From Lachnoclostridium phytofermentans ISDg (GTDB lineage Bacteria; Bacillota; Clostridia; Lachnospirales; Lachnospiraceae), in NCBI RefSeq assembly GCF_000018685.1, contig NC_010001.1, forward strand, positions 1,504,001 through 1,568,000: a stretch of DNA of 64,000 nucleotides. Reading direction: 5' to 3'. This document shows, in pieces, positions 32,445 through 41,010 of this stretch. A model generated the notes under the pieces. That model was given only the letters and a program-made list of their open reading frames with translations. It was not told the DNA's origin and made no database searches. The translations under genes and the position numbers were made by a program. Position 1 is the first letter of the stretch. Every line of letters begins with the position of its first letter.

Positions 32445-34409
32445 ATGAATACAAGACAGACGTTAGAATTTCAGAAAATATTAGAAATGTTATGCGAATA
32501 TGCAGTATCAGAAGAAGCAAAAAAGAGTTTGCTTAAGATGGAACCTAGTCTTAGTGAGACAGAGGTATGTAATCGAACCAAAGGGACAACAGAAGCTAGG
32601 ATGATTTATGATGTACAAGGAAATCCTCCGATGTCAGAGCGAAAAGATATTATGATGATATTATCGCTTGCCAACAAAGGTGGAATGTTATCACCAGAAC
32701 AACTAACTTTAGTATCACAGTTTATCGCTGCCAGCAGACGTTTAAAAAGTTATCTAACCAAGGCTCAATGCCTTAAGGTAGATTTAGCTTTCTATGCGGA
32801 TTCTTTCACATCATTAGAGGATTTACAAGGAATTATTGATGGAGCAATCAGAAATAATCAGATCGATAGCTCGGCATCCAAAGAGCTAAAAGATATTAGG
32901 CGAAAGATGGAATCCGTAAGTGGAGCAATGAAATCAAAATTGGAGGCACTTCTAAGAAGTAAAAAAGAGTATTTTAGCGAAGGGTTTGTGTCATTAAGAA
33001 ATGGGCATTTTGTACTTCCAGTAAAAAAAGAGTATAAGCATCAGGTTTCAGGAACCGTACATGATGTTTCCTCTAGCGGTGCAACGTACTTTATTGAGCC
33101 GGTAATTGCAGTTCGCTATAGTGAAGAACTATCAGCCTTAAAATCAGCAGAAGCAAAAGAGGAAGCGGTGATTTTATATACGTTAACCTCTCTTGTGATA
33201 GAGAATGAGTTCGAGCTAATGAGAAATTATGAAACAATGGGAATTCTCGACGAAATATTCGCTAAAGCTAAACTGTCTGCATTTATGAAGGCAGTTCCAG
33301 CAAGCCTCAATACAGATCGAAAGATTAGGATAGTGAATGGCAGACATCCACTTTTAAACAGAGAGAATTGCGTTCCTCTTAATTTTGAATTTGCAAATGG
33401 TATTCGAGGAGTAATCATTACCGGGCCTAATACAGGCGGTAAAACTGTAGCACTAAAAACAGTTGGATTATTATCCATGATGGCTCAAAGCGGTCTTCAT
33501 GTTCCATGTGATGAGGCGGTTTTATGTATGAATGATGCGATTCTTTGTGATATTGGAGATGGTCAAAGTATCACAGAGAACCTTTCAACATTCTCAGCTC
33601 ATATTACGAACATCATTGCGATAATAAAGGAAGTTACGAAAGATAGTTTGGTACTTCTAGATGAGTTAGGCTCAGGAACAGACCCTGCAGAGGGGATGGG
33701 GATTGCAATTTCGATACTGGAAGAACTTAAAAAGAAGCAGTGTTTATTTATAGCTACCACTCACTACCCACAAGTAAAAGACTATGCAGCACAGTCAGAG
33801 GGAGTTGTGAATGCGAAGATGGCATTTGATAGAGAAAGCTTAAAACCACTCTATCACTTAGAAGTTGGTGAGGCAGGTGAAAGTTGTGCTTTGTACATTG
33901 CGAAAAGATTAGGATTACCAAAGCACATGCTTTTGATTGCTTATCAGAATGCCTATGATACTAAGGAAAATGGGAAAATTAAACAAAATAATGAAAGTGA
34001 GCTTTTTTTCGAGAATAGTCATATAAACGAGGAACAAGTAAACATAGAAAATACAGGGAATACAGAAAATACAGCGAGTAAACCCCATATAGAAAAGAAA
34101 ATTGAGAGTAGGAAAAAGGAGCTTCCGAAAAAAGCAGCAAGTTTTCACCTTGGGGATTGTGTGATTGTGTATCCAGAGAAGAAAATAGGGATCGTGTATC
34201 AAGTGTGTAATGAAAAGGGAGAAATAGGGATTCAAATTGCAAAAACTAAAAAGCTTATTAATTATAAACGTATAAAACTTCATGTCGCAGCAACGCAGAT
34301 GTATCCGGAAGATTATGATTTTTCAATTGTATTTGATACCGTAGCAAACCGAAAGGCCAGACACAAGATGGAGAAAGGTCATCAGGAGGGAATGGAGATA
34401 AGATATTAA
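32445..34409 (+). CDS. MutS2-like ATPase lacking the Smr nuclease domain
   Basis: 654 residues, ATG after TAGGAG. The core is MutS2-like: E-x-x-K-I-L-E-M-L at the start, the coiled lever region with S-G-A-T-Y-F-I-E-P, Walker A G-P-N-T-G-G-K-T (327-334), S-T-F-S-A-H signature, Walker B L-V-L-L-D-E-L-G-S-G-T-D-P-x-E-G and T-T-H-Y. After a variable Asn/Glu-rich segment comes a KOW-like stretch (L-G-D-C-V-I-V-Y-P near residue 568). True MutS2 is ~780 residues and ends in an Smr domain; that is absent here. MutS2 proteins bind branched DNA, and the Bacillus enzyme splits collided ribosomes; this paralogue could keep the ATPase-driven ribosome role. Its attenuated leader suggests induction when translation is disturbed. 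Confidence 0.85.
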   Translation: MNTRQTLEFQKILEMLCEYAVSEEAKKSLLKMEPSLSETEVCNRTKGTTEARMIYDVQGNPPMSERKDIMMILSLANKGGMLSPEQLTLVSQFIAASRRLKSYLTKAQCLKVDLAFYADSFTSLEDLQGIIDGAIRNNQIDSSASKELKDIRRKMESVSGAMKSKLEALLRSKKEYFSEGFVSLRNGHFVLPVKKEYKHQVSGTVHDVSSSGATYFIEPVIAVRYSEELSALKSAEAKEEAVILYTLTSLVIENEFELMRNYETMGILDEIFAKAKLSAFMKAVPASLNTDRKIRIVNGRHPLLNRENCVPLNFEFANGIRGVIITGPNTGGKTVALKTVGLLSMMAQSGLHVPCDEAVLCMNDAILCDIGDGQSITENLSTFSAHITNIIAIIKEVTKDSLVLLDELGSGTDPAEGMGIAISILEELKKKQCLFIATTHYPQVKDYAAQSEGVVNAKMAFDRESLKPLYHLEVGEAGESCALYIAKRLGLPKHMLLIAYQNAYDTKENGKIKQNNESELFFENSHINEEQVNIENTGNTENTASKPHIEKKIESRKKELPKKAASFHLGDCVIVYPEKKIGIVYQVCNEKGEIGIQIAKTKKLINYKRIKLHVAATQMYPEDYDFSIVFDTVANRKARHKMEKGHQEGMEIRY

Positions 34410-34485
34410 GGGTAGAAAGAATAAAAAATAAAGAACTTAGAACAAAAAAATGAAGGTAAAATTTTGATAATCCATGGAAAGCTTA

Positions 34486-34547
34486 TTGACTATTTGCGTA
34501 ACAAATGTTATCATATAATTGTAGTTAGTTCAGTGAATAAACAAATA
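34486..34547 (+). promoter_or_regulatory. xylA promoter with a possible XylR-type operator
   Basis: TTGACT (34486-34491), 17 bases, TATCAT (34509-34514). Downstream, TTAGTT at ~34525 and AACAAAT at ~34540 recall the two halves of ROK-family XylR operators (TTAGTTTG ... CAAACTAA), but the symmetry is incomplete. No cre site of good quality was found. Confidence 0.5.
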
Positions 34548-34567
34548 GGTTTTGAAAGGGGAATCCA

Positions 34568-35884
34568 ATGAAAAATTACTTTCCAAATGTTCCAGAAGTA
34601 AAATACGAAGGCCCAAATTCAACGAATCCATTTGCTTTTAAATATTATGACGCAAATAAAGTTGTAGCGGGTAAAACAATGAAAGAGCACTGTCGTTTTG
34701 CATTATCTTGGTGGCATACTCTTTGTGCAGGTGGTGCTGATCCATTCGGTGTAACAACTATGGATAGAACCTACGGAAATATCACAGATCCAATGGAACT
34801 TGCTAAGGCAAAAGTTGACGCTGGTTTCGAATTAATGACTAAATTAGGAATTGAATTCTTCTGTTTCCATGACGCAGATATTGCTCCAGAAGGTGATACT
34901 TTTGAAGAGTCAAAGAAGAATCTTTTTGAAATCGTTGATTACATCAAAGAGAAGATGGATCAGACTGGTATCAAGTTATTATGGGGTACTGCTAATAACT
35001 TTAGTCATCCAAGATTTATGCATGGTGCTTCCACATCTTGCAACGCAGACGTATTTGCATATGCTGCTGCTAAGATTAAGAATGCATTAGATGCAACAAT
35101 TAAATTAGGCGGTAAAGGTTATGTATTCTGGGGTGGTCGTGAAGGTTATGAAACACTTCTTAATACAGATTTAGGACTTGAGCTTGATAATATGGCTAGA
35201 CTTATGAAGATGGCTGTAGAGTATGGCCGTGCAAATGGTTTTGATGGCGACTTCTATATTGAGCCAAAGCCAAAGGAACCAACCAAGCATCAATATGATT
35301 TTGATACAGCAACCGTACTTGCTTTCCTTCGCAAATATGGCTTAGAAAAAGATTTCAAGATGAACATTGAAGCAAACCATGCTACTCTTGCAGGTCATAC
35401 CTTTGAACATGAACTTGCAATGGCTAGAGTTAATGGTGCATTTGGTTCTGTAGATGCAAACCAGGGTGATCCAAACCTTGGATGGGATACGGATCAATTC
35501 CCAACTGATGTTCATAGTGCAACTCTTGCAATGCTTGAAGTACTTAAGGCTGGTGGATTCACTAACGGCGGACTTAACTTTGATGCAAAGGTAAGACGTG
35601 GTTCCTTCGAATTTGATGATATTGCATACGGTTATATTGCAGGAATGGATACTTTTGCACTTGGTTTAATTAAGGCTGCTGAGATTATCGACGATGGTAG
35701 AATCGCAAAATTTGTAGATGATCGTTATGCAAGCTATAAAACAGGAATTGGTAAAGCAATTGTGGATGGAACTACATCTCTTGAAGAATTAGAGCAGTAT
35801 GTTTTAACACATAGTGAACCAGTAATGCAGAGTGGTCGTCAGGAAGTTCTTGAAACAATCGTAAATAATATTTTATTTAGATAA
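34568..35884 (+). CDS. xylA: Xylose isomerase
   Basis: 438 residues, AAAGGGG six bases before ATG. Class II xylose isomerase: catalytic His in F-C-F-H-D-A-D, V-F-W-G-G-R-E-G-Y-E, metal-site Glu in Y-I-E-P-K-P-K-E-P, N-I-E-A-N-H-A-T-L-A-G-H (Glu, His), D-A-N-Q-G-D ... G-W-D-T-D (Asp residues) and L-N-F-D-A-K. It converts D-xylose to D-xylulose in the cytoplasm. The sequence agrees with my memory of the C. phytofermentans enzyme that functions in yeast. It is alone here: xylulokinase is not adjacent. Terminator at 35963. Confidence 0.98.
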   Translation: MKNYFPNVPEVKYEGPNSTNPFAFKYYDANKVVAGKTMKEHCRFALSWWHTLCAGGADPFGVTTMDRTYGNITDPMELAKAKVDAGFELMTKLGIEFFCFHDADIAPEGDTFEESKKNLFEIVDYIKEKMDQTGIKLLWGTANNFSHPRFMHGASTSCNADVFAYAAAKIKNALDATIKLGGKGYVFWGGREGYETLLNTDLGLELDNMARLMKMAVEYGRANGFDGDFYIEPKPKEPTKHQYDFDTATVLAFLRKYGLEKDFKMNIEANHATLAGHTFEHELAMARVNGAFGSVDANQGDPNLGWDTDQFPTDVHSATLAMLEVLKAGGFTNGGLNFDAKVRRGSFEFDDIAYGYIAGMDTFALGLIKAAEIIDDGRIAKFVDDRYASYKTGIGKAIVDGTTSLEELEQYVLTHSEPVMQSGRQEVLETIVNNILFR

Positions 35885-35962
35885 GATTAACTTATATTGA
35901 ATTAGGGATTTTGAAATTGTAATGAGCAAGTAGCGTAAGCGGATTGCGAATATCTATATAAT

Positions 35963-36010
35963 AGGGCGGTCACATCAATCTTGGTATTGTGTGATCGCCC
36001 TGTTCTTATT
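35963..36010 (+). terminator. Intrinsic terminator of xylA
   Basis: AGGGCGGTCACA (35963-35974) / TGTGATCGCCCT (35990-36001) with one wobble pair, then GTTCTTATTT. About 80 bases after the xylA stop. Confidence 0.8.
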
Positions 36011-36319
36011 TATGATAAGGAAAAGTTAACAAAGTTTACTTTATCTTGGTTAGGATTTATTCGATGTATTATGCCATGCGAATGAATCAATCGAGTTATG
36101 TTCGATAAGTATAAAGAATTTACGTTAGGTTGGAGTTGAAATATCTGACTTATTTATTTATAATCGTAAGTAACAGAACAGTTTTTTTAGAATAGGTTTA
36201 TAATAGTAATTATCTTGAAAACATTAGAATATTACTGCAACTATGTAATCTTCGGCACAAACATCCAGCTTACTGAGCAGGCTCAAGGGTGAAATTATTT
36301 TATATAATTTTTAATTCAG

Positions 36320-36387
36320 CAAGTTTGTGTCCGTGATTGTACATAAACTTGATTAGCGCAAATTGTAGCGCTTAGATAAGGAAAAAA
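36320..36387 (+). promoter_or_regulatory. Recurrent 5'-UTR hairpin element, copy A
   Basis: CAAGTTTGTG (36320-36329) pairs with CATAAACTTG (36342-36351), followed by AGCGC (36355-36359) / GCGCT (36368-36372) and then the ribosome site of the LRR gene. Related sequences precede metN (B), a response regulator (C), an aminotransferase (D) and an HD gene (E). Confidence 0.55.
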
Positions 36388-37281
36388 ATGAGACAGGATA
36401 TTGAATTTAGAAAAGAAAATAACGAAATTATCGTTCAAAAATATAATGGGACATCGAGTCAGATTGAAATCCCAAGTGTTATAGATGGACTTCCAGTCAC
36501 AGAAATTGCAGATTATGCGTTTCATAATTGTAGAAGTTTACAAAAGGTAATCATTCCCGATAGTATAACAACAATAGGTAACCATGCTTTCTATGATTGC
36601 AGAAAACTAGAAAGCATGGTTGCTTCTGATGCAATTCATAGCATAGGTGATGGAGCTTTTAAGAACTGCTACTTATTAAAATCGATTGAAATATTTCTAA
36701 GAAATGGAAAGATTGCAGTAGTAAGAAATATCTTATCTGAATTTAGTTCAGAGCTGACAGTTACACTTCACTATGGACAGAATGCTTATGAAACAGGGAA
36801 AACTGCGAAGATAATTTTCCCAAAGTTTTTATACGACTATGTAGAGAATAACTCTGCAAGAATTATTCGTCAGGAAACCTATGGCTCCGGAGTACATTAT
36901 CGTGAGTGTATGACCGATAGTGATATTGATTACAAAAAATATGATTCGATCTTTCATGTCGGAATGGCGGTTGATATGTTAGATACAACTTTATTCATTG
37001 CACTTTATCGAATCATGTACCCGTATCAACTGATGAATACAGCGAAAGAAAATTACGGAAACTTTATTAGAGAACATTTTGAAGTATTAATGAAATTATT
37101 AGTTGAAGATGAAATGCGAGAAGAAATCCTTTGCTTAATAAAGGAAAGCATCATAACCTTAGAGCAACTGGATTATTTAATGGAATATGCACGTAGACAG
37201 CAAAAATTAGAACTTGTTAGTTATTTTTTAAGCTATAAACAACGGAATTACCTTAAGAAAAGTATGACCTTTGATTTATAG
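36388..37281 (+). CDS. Leucine-rich-repeat (BspA-type) protein
   Basis: 297 residues, no signal peptide. Residues ~20-105 hold about three LRR_5 repeats of the BspA/Treponema type (I-P-S-V-I-D-G-L-P-V-T-E-I-A-D-Y-A-F; V-I-I-P-D-S-I-T-T-I-G-N-H-A-F). The remaining ~190 residues are helical and unassigned, with Y-R-I-M-Y-P-Y-Q-L near 210. It overlaps or nearly touches the next gene (stop 37281, start 37304), so it is the first member of an LRR / VWA / MoxR operon. It may recruit a client to the MoxR-VWA machine; that is inference. Confidence 0.75.
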   Translation: MRQDIEFRKENNEIIVQKYNGTSSQIEIPSVIDGLPVTEIADYAFHNCRSLQKVIIPDSITTIGNHAFYDCRKLESMVASDAIHSIGDGAFKNCYLLKSIEIFLRNGKIAVVRNILSEFSSELTVTLHYGQNAYETGKTAKIIFPKFLYDYVENNSARIIRQETYGSGVHYRECMTDSDIDYKKYDSIFHVGMAVDMLDTTLFIALYRIMYPYQLMNTAKENYGNFIREHFEVLMKLLVEDEMREEILCLIKESIITLEQLDYLMEYARRQQKLELVSYFLSYKQRNYLKKSMTFDL

Positions 37282-37303
37282 GCAGGAAGAAATGGAGGTT
37301 AGA

Positions 37304-39175
37304 ATGGAGCATGAGGTTAAGCAAAGACTAAGGCAGCTTGGAGAGCGAATCTTAAAAAATAGTTCCAATGAGTTGTACTTATCCATGCGTTTTTTAGATG
37401 TTCCACTCAGTGAATTAAATTATGAGCTACGGATGTCCTCTTTTTATATGGGAACGGACGGAAGTACTATTTATTATAATCCTAGATTTGTAATAGAAAA
37501 ATACACTTATGATAGTGTATATGTAAACCGTTCCTATCTTCACATGTTACTCCATAGTATATTTCGTCATATGTATTTAAGAGAAGAACGAGACGAAGAA
37601 AAATGGAATTTAGCATGTGATATCGCAGTGGAATATATTATAGATGGCCTGGATAATAAGGCAACGAAACGACTTGTTACATCTCGTAGAGAAGAACTTT
37701 ATGAACGTTTATCCAAGGAACTTAAGGTATTCACAGCGGAGGGAATCTATCATTTGCTTCAAACAAATTGGTTAACTGAGCGAGAGCTTGTTCAATATAG
37801 CGCTGAATTCTTAGTATGCGACCATCAGTTTTGGGATTTTGGAATCTCAAAAAATAAAGTGAAGGATAGTGAGGACTCTAATCAAAATGAGAATCCTGAC
37901 TCTTCACAAAAGAATGAGCAAGCAGACCAAGAGAAGAATTCAAAGGAACAAACAAGAGAGAATCAAACAGGGGAAGAAAAACAAGATAAAGAGAAACAAG
38001 AAAAAGAACAACAAGATAATGAACAAGGGAACAAGGATAAGGGGAATAATCAAGAAGGAAAAAACGAGACTAGGGAAGATAAGACTGAAGAAGAAAACAG
38101 TCAAGAAAATAGAACTCTAGAAGATAAATCACAAGAAGATAAATCACAAGAAGATAAATCACAAGAAGATAAATCACAAGAAGATAAATCACAAGAAGAT
38201 AAATCACAAGAAGATAAATCACAAGAAGATAAATCTAAAGATGATAAATCCGAAGAAGATAAATCCAGTGAAGATAATTCAGAAAAAGATAAATCCAATG
38301 AGGATAAATTCAAAGAAGATAGAACCAAAGAAAATCAAACACAAGAATATATGTCATATGACAATCCGATGGATGACAGCGGACTTCATGATCGTGAAGC
38401 TAACAATAAAAAAGCGCAGGAAAATCGTTGGAAGGATATCAGTGAAAAGCTTAAGACAGACCTTGAGACTTATCAGGCAAATAATCCAAAAGCGACAGAG
38501 AGCTTACTAAAAGGTATTGGTGCAGCTAATCGTGAAATCTATGATTATCAGACATTTCTTCATAAATTTGCAGTATACAAAGAGCGCCTTCAAGTAGATG
38601 AGGATTCGTTTGACTATGGTTTTTATACTTTTGGTATGGAGCATTATGGGAATGTTCCTTTTATAGAACCATTGGAATATAAGGATGAAATGCGTGTTGA
38701 GGAGATTGTAATAGCAATTGATACTTCTGGATCATGTGCTAGTAGTTTAATCTATCGTTTTTTAAAAGAAACAATAAAAATTCTTAAAAACACAGAGACA
38801 TTTCATGATAAATTTCGAATTCATTTGATTCAGTGCGATGAAGAAATTAAGGAACATAAGATCCTTACAAATCTCATGGAACTAAATGATTACATGGAAC
38901 ATTTTCAGGTAAAAGGATTTGGTAATACAGATTTTAGACCTGTGTTTGAATATATCGGGGAATTAAAACAAATGGGGGAATTAAAGCGTTTAAAAGGATT
39001 ACTATATTTTACAGATGGATATGGTATTTTTCCTAGCAAACAACCAGAATACGAAACTGCCTTTATTTTTGTTCGGAATCAGTATGAGGAAGACAAAGTA
39101 CCTGCCTGGGCAATGAAGGTAGTATTAGAAGAAGAACAAATTGAAAAGATGGGTGATAGTAACGATGAATATTAA
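37304..39175 (+). CDS. DUF2201-type VWA protein with degenerate metallopeptidase domain
   Basis: 623 residues using ATG 37304, six bases after GGAGG; other in-frame starts at 37271 and 37292 are possible. Residues 1-185 resemble the DUF2201 N-terminal putative metallopeptidase, but the HExxH site reads H-S-I-F-R-H (His84), lacking the Glu and the second aligned His, so it is probably not a protease. Residues ~186-365 are a highly charged Glu/Lys/Asp/Gln/Ser linker containing seven E-D-K-S-Q repeats. Residues ~465-600 form a VWA domain with MIDAS D-T-S-G-S (Asp473) and F-T-D-G-Y-G. It likely works with the MoxR ATPase encoded next, like the ViaA-RavA pair. Confidence 0.82.
   Translation: MEHEVKQRLRQLGERILKNSSNELYLSMRFLDVPLSELNYELRMSSFYMGTDGSTIYYNPRFVIEKYTYDSVYVNRSYLHMLLHSIFRHMYLREERDEEKWNLACDIAVEYIIDGLDNKATKRLVTSRREELYERLSKELKVFTAEGIYHLLQTNWLTERELVQYSAEFLVCDHQFWDFGISKNKVKDSEDSNQNENPDSSQKNEQADQEKNSKEQTRENQTGEEKQDKEKQEKEQQDNEQGNKDKGNNQEGKNETREDKTEEENSQENRTLEDKSQEDKSQEDKSQEDKSQEDKSQEDKSQEDKSQEDKSKDDKSEEDKSSEDNSEKDKSNEDKFKEDRTKENQTQEYMSYDNPMDDSGLHDREANNKKAQENRWKDISEKLKTDLETYQANNPKATESLLKGIGAANREIYDYQTFLHKFAVYKERLQVDEDSFDYGFYTFGMEHYGNVPFIEPLEYKDEMRVEEIVIAIDTSGSCASSLIYRFLKETIKILKNTETFHDKFRIHLIQCDEEIKEHKILTNLMELNDYMEHFQVKGFGNTDFRPVFEYIGELKQMGELKRLKGLLYFTDGYGIFPSKQPEYETAFIFVRNQYEEDKVPAWAMKVVLEEEQIEKMGDSNDEY
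38120..38224 (+). repeat. Seven perfect 15-base tandem repeats in the VWA gene
   Basis: GAAGATAAATCACAA repeated seven times in frame (E-D-K-S-Q), followed by diverging copies to about 38330. Perfect identity points to recent expansion; the coded linker is disordered and its length is free to vary. Confidence 0.96.
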
Positions 39176-40682
39176 AGAATGTAAAATTGAAATAAGAAAT
39201 ACCATACAAGCGTATTTAAAAAAAGATGAATTTGGGGCATATATGATACCTGTTAAGCATCAACGTCCTATTTTACTTATGGGACCTCCGGGCATTGGTA
39301 AAACAGCTATTATGGAGCAGATTGCAAGAGAGTGCGAGATAGGTTTGGTTTCCTATACCATTACTCACCACACTAGACAAAGTGCAATCGGACTTCCCAA
39401 AATTGAACAACGAAGTTTTCAAGGACTTGAGTATACTGTTACAGATTATACGATGAGTGAAATTATTGCTTCTGTGTTTGAGAAGATGGAAAATACAGGG
39501 CTTAAAGAGGGAATCTTATTCTTAGATGAGATTAACTGCGTGTCAGAAACGCTGGCTCCAACGATGCTTCAATTTCTTCAGAATAAAACATTTGGAAATC
39601 ACAGCATTCCGGAAGGCTGGATTGTAGTTGGTGCAGGTAATCCACCGGAATATAATCGCTCCGTTCGTGAATTTGATATTGTAACTCTTGATAGAGTGAA
39701 ACGAATTGAGCTTATAGAAGATTATAATGTATGGAAAGAGTATGCTTATATACAAAAACTCCATGGCTCCATCTTATCTTATTTAGAGATTAAGAAAAAT
39801 AATTTTTATATTATTGAAATGTCAGTCGATGGGAAGCAGTTTGTGACAGCAAGAGGTTGGGAGGATTTATCTCAAATTTTGTATGCATACGAAGTACTTC
39901 ATTTACCTGTTACAGAAGAAGTTGTTAGAGGATATCTACAACATCCTAAGATTGCGAAAGACTTTGCAAACTATTACGAATTGTACTTAAAGTATCGACA
40001 GGATTATCAAGTACAAGATATCTTAGATGGTAAAGCAGAGTTGCATTTAAAGAGACAATTGCGTACCGCTGGTTTTGATGAAAGGTTAAGTGTTCTTTCC
40101 TTATTACTTGATCGACTTTCTTGTGATTTTTATGAATCTTATCAGATGGGTGAATATCTAAAGCGACTTCATGCTACCCTAAAGGAAGTAAAGGAGTATT
40201 TTGCAAATGCTTATATGGAACCGGAAGTTATCATGACTGATATCATTACTCAAAAAGAGAAAGAGCTTGCAGATAAAAAATTAGCAGGGTTATTGGATCG
40301 CACGCAAGGTCAGGTCTTGAATAAGTTAATTTTAAAGTTATACTACTTCAAAGAGCAGATACTTCTAAATCGTTTGAAAGAAAATGATCATGCCTTCTCT
40401 TATATCAAAGCGGAATTTGATGCAATGGTGGAAGACTATCAAAATAAAATTACTACAACATCGAACTCCTTGGAGAATTCCTTTATTTTCTTAGAGGAAA
40501 CCTTTGGAGAAAGTCAGGAATTAGTCGTTTTCTTAACAGAACTTACAGGAAACTTTTATAGTATGAAATTCATCGGTGAACATGGAAGTGAACATTATGT
40601 AAAGCATAATCAAAGCTTATTGTTTTCTGATACAAAGCAGGAGTTACTAAATGAAATCGAGGAGTTAAAACAGTTATCTTAA
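39165..40682 (+). CDS. MoxR-type AAA ATPase
   Basis: 505 residues from ATG 39165, overlapping the VWA stop by 11 bases; a TTG at 39141 is less likely. Walker A G-P-P-G-I-G-K-T (40-47), a conserved H-H-T-R-Q-S segment, Walker B I-L-F-L-D-E-I-N, sensor-1 V-G-A-G-N-P-P-E-Y and a D-R-V-K-R-I-E-L motif identify an AAA_5/MoxR ATPase. The C-terminal ~250 residues are helical and family-specific. MoxR ATPases couple ATP hydrolysis to remodelling or metal insertion through a VWA partner, here the product of the overlapping gene. Confidence 0.88.
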   Translation: MNIKECKIEIRNTIQAYLKKDEFGAYMIPVKHQRPILLMGPPGIGKTAIMEQIARECEIGLVSYTITHHTRQSAIGLPKIEQRSFQGLEYTVTDYTMSEIIASVFEKMENTGLKEGILFLDEINCVSETLAPTMLQFLQNKTFGNHSIPEGWIVVGAGNPPEYNRSVREFDIVTLDRVKRIELIEDYNVWKEYAYIQKLHGSILSYLEIKKNNFYIIEMSVDGKQFVTARGWEDLSQILYAYEVLHLPVTEEVVRGYLQHPKIAKDFANYYELYLKYRQDYQVQDILDGKAELHLKRQLRTAGFDERLSVLSLLLDRLSCDFYESYQMGEYLKRLHATLKEVKEYFANAYMEPEVIMTDIITQKEKELADKKLAGLLDRTQGQVLNKLILKLYYFKEQILLNRLKENDHAFSYIKAEFDAMVEDYQNKITTTSNSLENSFIFLEETFGESQELVVFLTELTGNFYSMKFIGEHGSEHYVKHNQSLLFSDTKQELLNEIEELKQLS

Positions 40683-40789
40683 TTTGATTTTAACTTGAAG
40701 GTACAGTATGCTTAACTTAATTCAAAAATAAAGGTTACTTAATGTAGTTTGTTTGTCAAGCAATTGGAATATTATTTATGTATAGAAAC

Positions 40790-40864
40790 AATAAAGAGAT
40801 GTAATAAAAAGATGTAATAAAAAGATGCATAAAGAGATCAATAAAGAGATCAATAAAGAGTTGC
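40790..40864 (+). repeat. Degenerate 12-13-base tandem repeats after the MoxR gene
   Basis: Six units of the type AATAAAGAGATGT / ATAAAGAGATCA run from 40790 to 40864 in the spacer before the bidirectional terminator. No coding sense. Confidence 0.75.
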
Positions 40865-40892
40865 AAGGGCTTTTCTTATTAGAAAATAAATA

Positions 40893-40961
40893 GCGAGAAT
40901 GATTTCATATTCTGAGCTTATCTTTAAGCTAGAAAGAGTATGAATCATTCTCGCATTTTTA
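40893..40961. terminator. Bidirectional terminator between convergent operons
   Basis: GCGAGAATGATTTCATA-type arm (from 40893) pairs with the complementary arm ending TCATTCTCGC at 40954, followed by ATTTTTATT on the plus strand and preceded by an A-rich run for the minus strand. Sits between the MoxR gene and the ABC-2 permease gene. Confidence 0.8.
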
Positions 40962-41010
40962 TTATTCATTTATACAATTATTCATTAACACTTAAAGTAT
41001 TTATCCAAAA

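Larger units (their letters stand above)
35885..36387. other. Intergenic region after xylA
   Basis: Contains the xylA terminator (35963-36010), then about 300 bases of AT-rich sequence without a credible gene, and finally the recurrent hairpin element at 36320-36387 before the LRR protein. Confidence 0.6.

Noticed and set aside
32196..32520. Two minus-strand frames across the MutS2-like leader
   Set aside because: They run through hairpins and into the MutS2-like gene and have no ribosome sites.
34440..34567. CcpA cre site at the xylA promoter
   Set aside because: Only a partial match around TGGAAAGC; too weak to list.
16762..38224. Tandem repeats considered as CRISPR
   Set aside because: Units of 12 and 15 bases abut with no spacers and are in coding frames; no cas genes in the window.
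38101..38328. Minus-strand frame with repeated L-S-S-C-D
   Set aside because: Antisense reading of the E-D-K-S-Q repeats.
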